Source of the DNA: Pseudomonas sp. JAI120
GTDB lineage: Bacteria > Pseudomonadota > Gammaproteobacteria > Pseudomonadales > Pseudomonadaceae
Direction of reading: 5' to 3'
DNA: 64,000 nucleotides
Assembly (NCBI RefSeq): GCF_014207255.1
Contig: NZ_JACHCZ010000002.1
Span: 682,001 to 746,000, forward strand
The notes under the pieces were generated by a model that saw only the letters and a program-made list of their open reading frames with translations, was not told the origin of the DNA and searched no databases. The position numbers and the translations under genes are program-made. Of this stretch, positions 59,316-64,000 are shown in pieces (position 1 is the first letter of the stretch; each line of letters opens with the position of its first letter).

Positions 59316-60599
59316 TTATCTCCGGTTCGGGTTGAAGGTGGCGGGCAGCGAGGCCCAGCACGCGTCATAAGAAGGTTGCAGTTGCGGGCACTCCAGGGCG
59401 AACTGGGTCGGACGCAGCACCTGGCTGGTCTCGAACATGAAGGCCATGGTGTTGTCGATCTTGTGCGGCGCCAGGTCCACGTTGATGGCTTTGGTGCAGG
59501 TCTCGCCGTCCGGGCCGTGGGCGCTCATGCAGCTGTGCAGCGACGCGCCGCCGGGCAGGAAGCCTTCGGCCTTGGCGTCGTAGGCGCCCTGGATCAAGCC
59601 CATGTATTCGTTCATCAGGTTGCGGTGGAACCACGGCGGACGGAAGGTGTTCTCGGCCACCATCCAGCGCGGCGGGAATATCACGAAGTCGAGGTTGGCC
59701 AGGCCGTGGGTGCTGGTGGGCGAGGTCAATACAGTGAAGATCGACGGGTCGGGGTGATCGAAACTTACCGTGCCAATGGTGTTGAAACGGCGCAGGTCGT
59801 ATTTGTACGGCACGTTGTTGCCGTGCCAGGCCACCACGTTCAGCGGTGAATGGTCCAGCTCGCAGGCCCACAGTTCACCGAGGAATTTCTGCACCAGCGT
59901 GGTCGGTTGCTTGAGGTCTTCGTAGTGGGCCACCGGGGTGAGGAAGTCACGCGGATTGGCCAGGCCGTTGCTGCCGATAGGCCCCAGGTCCGGCAGGCGC
60001 AGCGGTGCGCCATGGTTTTCGGCGACGTAACCGCGCGCTTGTGCATCCAGCAGTTCAACGCGAAATTTGAGGCCACGGGGCAACACCGCAATTTCCAGCG
60101 GCTCGACGTCCAGCACGCCCAATTCGGTGGCGATGCGCAGGCGGCCCTGCTCGGGCACGATCAACAGTTCGCCGTCGGCATTGAAGAACACACGGTCCAT
60201 GGAGCGATTAGCGCAGTAGCTATAGATGCTGATGCCCGAGGGTTTTTCCGACCCGGCGTTGGCCACCATGCCGACCAGGCCGTCGATAAAGTCCGTCGGC
60301 TCAGTCGGAATATCCAACGGGTTCCAGCGCAGGCGATTGGGCGTCACTGCGCCCAAAGGGCCACCGGCCAGCTGCCGCTCCAGCTTGATAAACGCCGGGT
60401 GATTGGCCGACGGTTGGATGCGGTACAGCCAGGTGCGGCGGGCTTCGCTGCGCACCATGGTGAAGGCGGTGCCGGAAAACAGTTCGGTATACAGCCCGTA
60501 GGGCGCTTTTTGCGGGGAGTTCTGCCCGACCGGCAAGGCGCCGAGCAAGGCTTCGCTGGCGAATTCATTGCCGAAGCCCGACAGGTATTCGAGGTTCAT
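59316..60599 (-). CDS. hmgA: Homogentisate 1,2-dioxygenase
   Basis: A 427-residue non-haem iron dioxygenase that opens the homogentisate ring to maleylacetoacetate in tyrosine and phenylalanine breakdown. It begins [18 protein letters not shown] and contains the iron-site region [18 protein letters not shown] and [12 protein letters not shown]. Loss of this enzyme causes pyomelanin formation in pseudomonads. GAGGA precedes the ATG, and an AAAAACAA tract in the leader may be a Crc/Hfq site. Confidence 0.97.
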   Translation of the reverse strand: MNLEYLSGFGNEFASEALLGALPVGQNSPQKAPYGLYTELFSGTAFTMVRSEARRTWLYRIQPSANHPAFIKLERQLAGGPLGAVTPNRLRWNPLDIPTEPTDFIDGLVGMVANAGSEKPSGISIYSYCANRSMDRVFFNADGELLIVPEQGRLRIATELGVLDVEPLEIAVLPRGLKFRVELLDAQARGYVAENHGAPLRLPDLGPIGSNGLANPRDFLTPVAHYEDLKQPTTLVQKFLGELWACELDHSPLNVVAWHGNNVPYKYDLRRFNTIGTVSFDHPDPSIFTVLTSPTSTHGLANLDFVIFPPRWMVAENTFRPPWFHRNLMNEYMGLIQGAYDAKAEGFLPGGASLHSCMSAHGPDGETCTKAINVDLAPHKIDNTMAFMFETSQVLRPTQFALECPQLQPSYDACWASLPATFNPNRR

Positions 60600-60630
60600 G
60601 GATCATCCTCTATGCGGAAGTTGTTTTTAT

Positions 60631-60655
60631 CGTAATCCAGTTACGCATAACGTAA
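60631..60655. promoter_or_regulatory. Candidate HmgR operator
   Basis: Three alternating half-sites CGTAA, TTACG and CGTAA at 60631, 60641 and 60651 are spaced by exactly ten bases (one helical turn). They form two overlapping palindromes in the hmgA-hmgR divergent region, about 32-56 bases upstream of hmgA and 65 or more from hmgR. Confidence 0.6.
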
Positions 60656-60719
60656 TTTGATCACTGTCGACCGTCAAGCTATAAAGACGCCCATTCATCT
60701 CTCGGATTCTCGCCTCTCC

Positions 60720-61499
60720 ATGGAAAAGCCCCGCGACACCGGTAAACAGAAAGTCCGCTCGGCCGAAGTGGGCACCGACATCCTCAAGGCCCTGGCCGAA
60801 CTGTCGCCCTCCACGTCGCTGTCGCGGCTGGCCGACCATGTGCAGATGCCGGCGAGCAAGGTGCACCGTTATCTACAGGCGCTGATCGCCTCGGGTTTTG
60901 CTGAACAGAACACCGCCACCAACCATTACGGCCTGGGGCGCGAAGCGTTGCGTGTAGGCCTGGCCGCGCTGGGTAGCATGGACGTGCTGAAAGTCGGCGC
61001 GATGCCCCTGGCAGAGCTGCGCGACGATTTGAATGAAACCTGCTTTCTGGCGGTATGGGGCAACCAGGGCGCAACCGTGGTACAGATCGAACCGGCCGTG
61101 CGCGCCGTGACGGTGGTGACGCAATTGGGTTCGGTGTTACCGCTGCTCAGTTCATCCACCGGCCTGGTGTTCAGTGCCTTCCTGCCGTCGCGGGAAACCG
61201 TCGAGTTGCGTGAGCGTGAAATTCAGGCCGGTACCGCCCATGCCCTCGCCAACGACCAGGCCTACGCCACGGCCTGTGAACAGATCCGCCAGCGCGGCCT
61301 GCACTTTGTGCATGGCCTGCTGATGCCGGGGGTGGATGCGTTGTCGGCGCCGGTGTTCAACGCGGTCGGGCAAGTGGCGGCGGTGATGACCGTGGTCGGT
61401 CCCACCTCGCTGTTCCACGCCGACGAAGATGGCCCGGCGGCGCAGCGCTTGCTGGCGGCGACCCGGGCCGTGAGTTGGCGGATGGGCTACCAGCCCTGA
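60720..61499 (+). CDS. hmgR: IclR-family regulator HmgR
   Basis: A 259-residue IclR regulator with a winged helix (DILKALAELSPSTSLSRLADHVQMPASKVHRYLQAL in two helices) and the C-terminal effector-binding IclR domain (VHGLLMPGVDALSAPVFNAVG). In P. putida HmgR represses hmg genes and homogentisate releases it. Divergent from hmgA across the candidate operator. The ATG at 60720 was chosen; the longer frame begins at a TTG within the operator region. Confidence 0.92.
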   Translation: MEKPRDTGKQKVRSAEVGTDILKALAELSPSTSLSRLADHVQMPASKVHRYLQALIASGFAEQNTATNHYGLGREALRVGLAALGSMDVLKVGAMPLAELRDDLNETCFLAVWGNQGATVVQIEPAVRAVTVVTQLGSVLPLLSSSTGLVFSAFLPSRETVELREREIQAGTAHALANDQAYATACEQIRQRGLHFVHGLLMPGVDALSAPVFNAVGQVAAVMTVVGPTSLFHADEDGPAAQRLLAATRAVSWRMGYQP

Positions 61500-61500
61500 G

Positions 61501-62946
61501 CTAGTCGTGCCACTGGGACAGCGCCAGCGCCAGGCGATTTTCGAGGGCGCGGATAGGGGCTGCGTCGCTGACGTAGTTATTGCTGATCATCGAAAATACC
61601 AGGCGCCGTCCGTCGGCATCGGTGATATAGCCGCTCAACGATGATACGCCGGCCATGGAGCCGGTCTTGGCGTGCAGGTTGTTTTGGGCAGCCGTCCCGC
61701 GCAGGCGATATCGCAGGCTGCCGCCGGTCATACGGTCGGCATTGCCGGCAATCGGCAAGGCGTTGTACCAGGCGTCGAACCAGGGTTGTTTGGAAGTGGC
61801 CAACAACAGGTCGGTCAGATTCTGTGACGACACCAGATTACGTCGCGATAGACCCGAACCGTCCACCTGATTCAACGTCGCCGGGTCCAGGCCCTGACGC
61901 TGCATAAAGGCTGTCACCGCTGCCACGCCCGCGGCCGCCGTGCCGGCATTGGCGGTTTTGCGGCCCATGGCCTTGAGCAAGGCTTCGGACATGTTGTTGT
62001 TCGAGAGCTTGAGCAGCGGCGTGATCAAGCCCTGCAACGGCGCCGATTGATGCTCCGCCAACACCGTCGCCGTCGCGGGGCTGGTGCCACCGATCACGCG
62101 CCGGCCCAGCACGTGGATGCCCTGCTGCGCCAAGGCCTGCTCAAACAGATTGGCCACCAGTTGCGTCGGTTCCCACACACTCACCCATTGCCGGCTTTGC
62201 TTGCCCGGTGCGAGCGCGCCGGTGAGTTGCAGCAGGTTGGTGCCGTGCTGGCGGGTGATGCCGTAGCTGTTGCCGGGGCCACTGACAGCGCGGTTGCTCA
62301 GTTGCACGTAGTCGGTGGACGGGCTCACCACCACGCTCACTGGCTGGCCGAGTGCGACGGGAGCCTTCGCCGTAACGAGCAAGGTGCCCGCGTCAAAATC
62401 CGCATTCGGCGACACCGTCAGCGCCGAAATCTGCGCGCCGTAGTAGGTACTTTCGTCGTCCTGGGCCCAATCCACGCCCAGGCGCTCGGCGTCGAACCAC
62501 GTGTCATCGAACACCAGGTCGCCTTGCACCTGGCGCACGCCCTGGCTGGCCAACTGGGCGGCCAATGCCTGGTAATCGGCGAACTGCGTGGTCGGGTCGC
62601 CGAGGCCGCGCAGGTACAGGTTGCCGGTAAGACGTTCACCTTGCCGGGTGCCGTCGCTCAACAGTTGGGTGGAGAAGCGGTATTGCGGCCCCAGCACATC
62701 CATCGCCGCAGCGGTGGTGAGCAACTTGAGGTTGGAGGCCGGGATCAGGCGTGTGCGCGGATTGTGTTGATAGAGGGTGCTGCCGCTGCGGGCGTCGCGC
62801 ACCATGACGGAAACCGTGGCGCCATCGAGGGCCGGATCGGCCAGCAGGTGATCCAGTGTTGAAGGCGTGGAAGGCTGCGAAACACTCGCGCAGCCGCCCA
62901 GTAAAACGCTCAGGCACAGCAGGTGTAGCCATCGTCCAAAGTGCAT
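61501..62946 (-). CDS. dacB: D-alanyl-D-alanine carboxypeptidase/endopeptidase (PBP4, DacB)
   Basis: A 481-residue S13-family penicillin-binding protein. From the ATG at 62946 the signal ends in a lipobox-like LLGGC. The three active-site motifs are present: SNLK (S-x-x-K) in IPASNLKLLTTAA, SNN in LLKLSNNNMSE, and KTG in HAKTGSMAGVSS. It trims pentapeptides or cleaves crosslinks in periplasmic peptidoglycan; loss of dacB raises AmpC expression in P. aeruginosa. The 12-residue longer frame would weaken the signal peptide. Confidence 0.94.
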   Translation of the reverse strand: MHFGRWLHLLCLSVLLGGCASVSQPSTPSTLDHLLADPALDGATVSVMVRDARSGSTLYQHNPRTRLIPASNLKLLTTAAAMDVLGPQYRFSTQLLSDGTRQGERLTGNLYLRGLGDPTTQFADYQALAAQLASQGVRQVQGDLVFDDTWFDAERLGVDWAQDDESTYYGAQISALTVSPNADFDAGTLLVTAKAPVALGQPVSVVVSPSTDYVQLSNRAVSGPGNSYGITRQHGTNLLQLTGALAPGKQSRQWVSVWEPTQLVANLFEQALAQQGIHVLGRRVIGGTSPATATVLAEHQSAPLQGLITPLLKLSNNNMSEALLKAMGRKTANAGTAAAGVAAVTAFMQRQGLDPATLNQVDGSGLSRRNLVSSQNLTDLLLATSKQPWFDAWYNALPIAGNADRMTGGSLRYRLRGTAAQNNLHAKTGSMAGVSSLSGYITDADGRRLVFSMISNNYVSDAAPIRALENRLALALSQWHD

Positions 62947-63003
62947 CGGTACTGTGTTCCGCAAAGCCACTAATGGCCGCAACGCTAACAGCTCCGTACC
63001 TTT

Positions 63004-63135
63004 GTGGCGAGCGGGCTTGCCCCGCGCTGGGTGGCGAAGCCGCCCTTACTAATGCCGCCGTGTTTTTTCAGGAACACCGCAGAACCTGTTTTGGGGCCGC
63101 TTCGCAGCCCAACGCGGGGCAAGCCCGCTCACCAC
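63004..63135. repeat. REPIN-like inverted pair, GTGGCGAGCGGGC class
   Basis: GTGGCGAGCGGGCTTGCCCC at 63004-63023 and the near-complement GGGGCAAGCCCGCTCACCAC at 63116-63135 flank a spacer with a further imperfect pair (GGCGAAGCCGCC and GGCCGCTTCGCAGCC). This is a third REP family in the window, between dacB and the receptor gene. Confidence 0.8.
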
Positions 63136-63152
63136 AGGGAACCCGCCGGGGT

Positions 63153-64000
63153 TTAGAACTCCAGGGTGCTGGACACCGACACCTGCCGCGCATCGCCCAT
63201 GGACACAAACAAGCGACTGGCCGCCGAGGTGTAGTAGACGCGGTCGAACAGGTTCTTCACGTTGACCTGGAATTTGACCTTCTGCCCCTCGATCCTGGTG
63301 TCGTAGGTGGCGAAGGCATCCGCCACGGTGTAGCCCGGCAGGTTGAAGTCGTTGGCGGCGTCGCCTGCGCGCTCGCCGACATACCGCGCACCGGTGCCGA
63401 CACGCAACTGATCGCCGCCGAAAATGTTGCCGAAATCGTAGGCCACCGACAGCGAACCGGTGTGCCTGGCCACGTTTTGCAGGCGGTTGCCTTCAAGCGC
63501 CGGGTTGTTGTCCTTGATGTCTTCGGCATCGGTAAAGGCGTAGCTGCCGATCAGGCTCCACTTGTCGGTCAACTGGCCGGTGGCGTCCAGTTCCAGGCCA
63601 CGGGAACGTACTTGCCCCGCGATGCTGTAGACGGTGTTCGCACTCGAGCCTACCGACACCAGCACATTGCGCTTGTCGATAGTGAACAACGCGGCACTGG
63701 CGGTGATGCGCCCCGGGATATCGAGCTTGGCGCCCAACTCCCACGACTTGGATTCCTCAGGCGTGAGGTCACCGGTCAGCGTGCTGCCATCGAGCAAAGG
63801 GGCGATGGTGGAGTTGGGTTTGAACGACTCGGTGTAGCTGCCGTAGAACGACAGCTCATCGGTGTAGCGATACACCAGGCCGGCACGCGGCACCCAGGCC
63901 TGGCCGTTGCCGTCGGTGTTGGCCTTGAACGGCACGCCCTTGCCGGCGTACTGGTCATACATCTGATAGCGCGCACCGGCCACGAAGATCCACTGGTCGG
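63153..64000 (-). CDS. TonB-dependent siderophore receptor (C-terminal part)
   Basis: The frame is open to the window edge and ends in the barrel signature with terminal Phe (QVSVSSTLEF). Barrel strands typical of the TonB-dependent siderophore receptor subfamily are visible: FYGSYTESFKPNS, SKSWELGAKLDIPGRITASA, VNVKNLFDRVYYTSA. The protein continues upstream with QWIFVAGARYQM, so the internal methionine is not a start. The N-terminal plug and signal are missing here, so the ligand cannot be guessed; hydroxamate or catecholate siderophores are the usual ones for FhuE/FpvA-like receptors. Confidence 0.88.
   Translation of the reverse strand, partial: DQWIFVAGARYQMYDQYAGKGVPFKANTDGNGQAWVPRAGLVYRYTDELSFYGSYTESFKPNSTIAPLLDGSTLTGDLTPEESKSWELGAKLDIPGRITASAALFTIDKRNVLVSVGSSANTVYSIAGQVRSRGLELDATGQLTDKWSLIGSYAFTDAEDIKDNNPALEGNRLQNVARHTGSLSVAYDFGNIFGGDQLRVGTGARYVGERAGDAANDFNLPGYTVADAFATYDTRIEGQKVKFQVNVKNLFDRVYYTSAASRLFVSMGDARQVSVSSTLEF

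Overview
The window is chromosomal DNA of a Pseudomonas, almost certainly of the P. fluorescens group. The evidence is the high-GC coding style, Pseudomonas gene orders (pepA-holC-valS beside a HU gene of the HupN type; lepA-lepB-rnc-era-recO-pdxJ; Lon paralogue next to a chagasin-type inhibitor; hmgA-fahA-maiA opposite an IclR gene), and many copies of the GTGGGAGGGGGCTTGC and TGTAGGAGCGAGC REP/REPIN repeats typical of that group. I saw no rRNA, tRNA, CRISPR array, prophage, transposase or plasmid gene.

Layout. 1-5.8 kb: the end of a membrane protein gene, a VF530-type small protein, the PQQ glucose dehydrogenase gcd and an EAL phosphodiesterase with a degenerate GGDEF domain. 6.0-13.7 kb: an eight-gene minus-strand accessory operon. 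It encodes an amidase, a polysaccharide-deacetylase-fold hydrolase resembling cyclic imide hydrolases, an MFS importer, two SDR dehydrogenases, a small Cys protein, a COG0523/CobW GTPase and a solute-binding-protein-like protein without a signal peptide. A divergent GntR-family regulator with two tandem DNA-binding domains faces it. I read this as a catabolic module for a cyclic imide or related amide; the substrate is not proven. 15-24 kb: second Lon protease (AsrA type), cysteine-peptidase inhibitor, lysoplasmalogenase-like protein, cmoA-cmoB, tadA coupled to a multicopper oxidase, pdxJ and recO. 24-28.7 kb: era, rnc, lepB, lepA.

28.8-40 kb is housekeeping: lptG-lptF (LPS export) divergent from pepA, then holC, valS, rlmF, hupN, yejK and a membrane-anchored glutaredoxin-like protein. 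40-48 kb is an iron block: an orphan FecI/FecR pair lies behind a DUF3649-PepSY-DUF3325 reductase-type operon, opposite a complete fecI-fecR-fecA ferric citrate system, with two candidate Fur boxes in the shared promoter region. 48-57 kb is mixed: a LysR/DHA2 efflux pair, an HPF-like protein, LysR plus L-serine dehydratase, DUF3509, PsiE, the SOS gene yebG with a perfect LexA box, a leucine-dehydrogenase-family protein whose catalytic lysine position is threonine, and a SirB1/transglutaminase-like protein. 57-64 kb holds the homogentisate pathway (hmgA-fahA-maiA, hmgR), PBP4/DacB and the C-terminal part of a TonB-dependent receptor that runs off the window.

Start codons were re-chosen where a Shine-Dalgarno, an overlap with the upstream gene or family length favoured a site inside the longest open frame (for example EAL protein, both SDRs, MFS, icp, tadA, multicopper oxidase, pdxJ, recO, era, lptF, lptG, pepA, holC, valS, yejK, fecA, dacB). 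All functional calls come from reading sequence motifs and recalled family knowledge; no database search was run.
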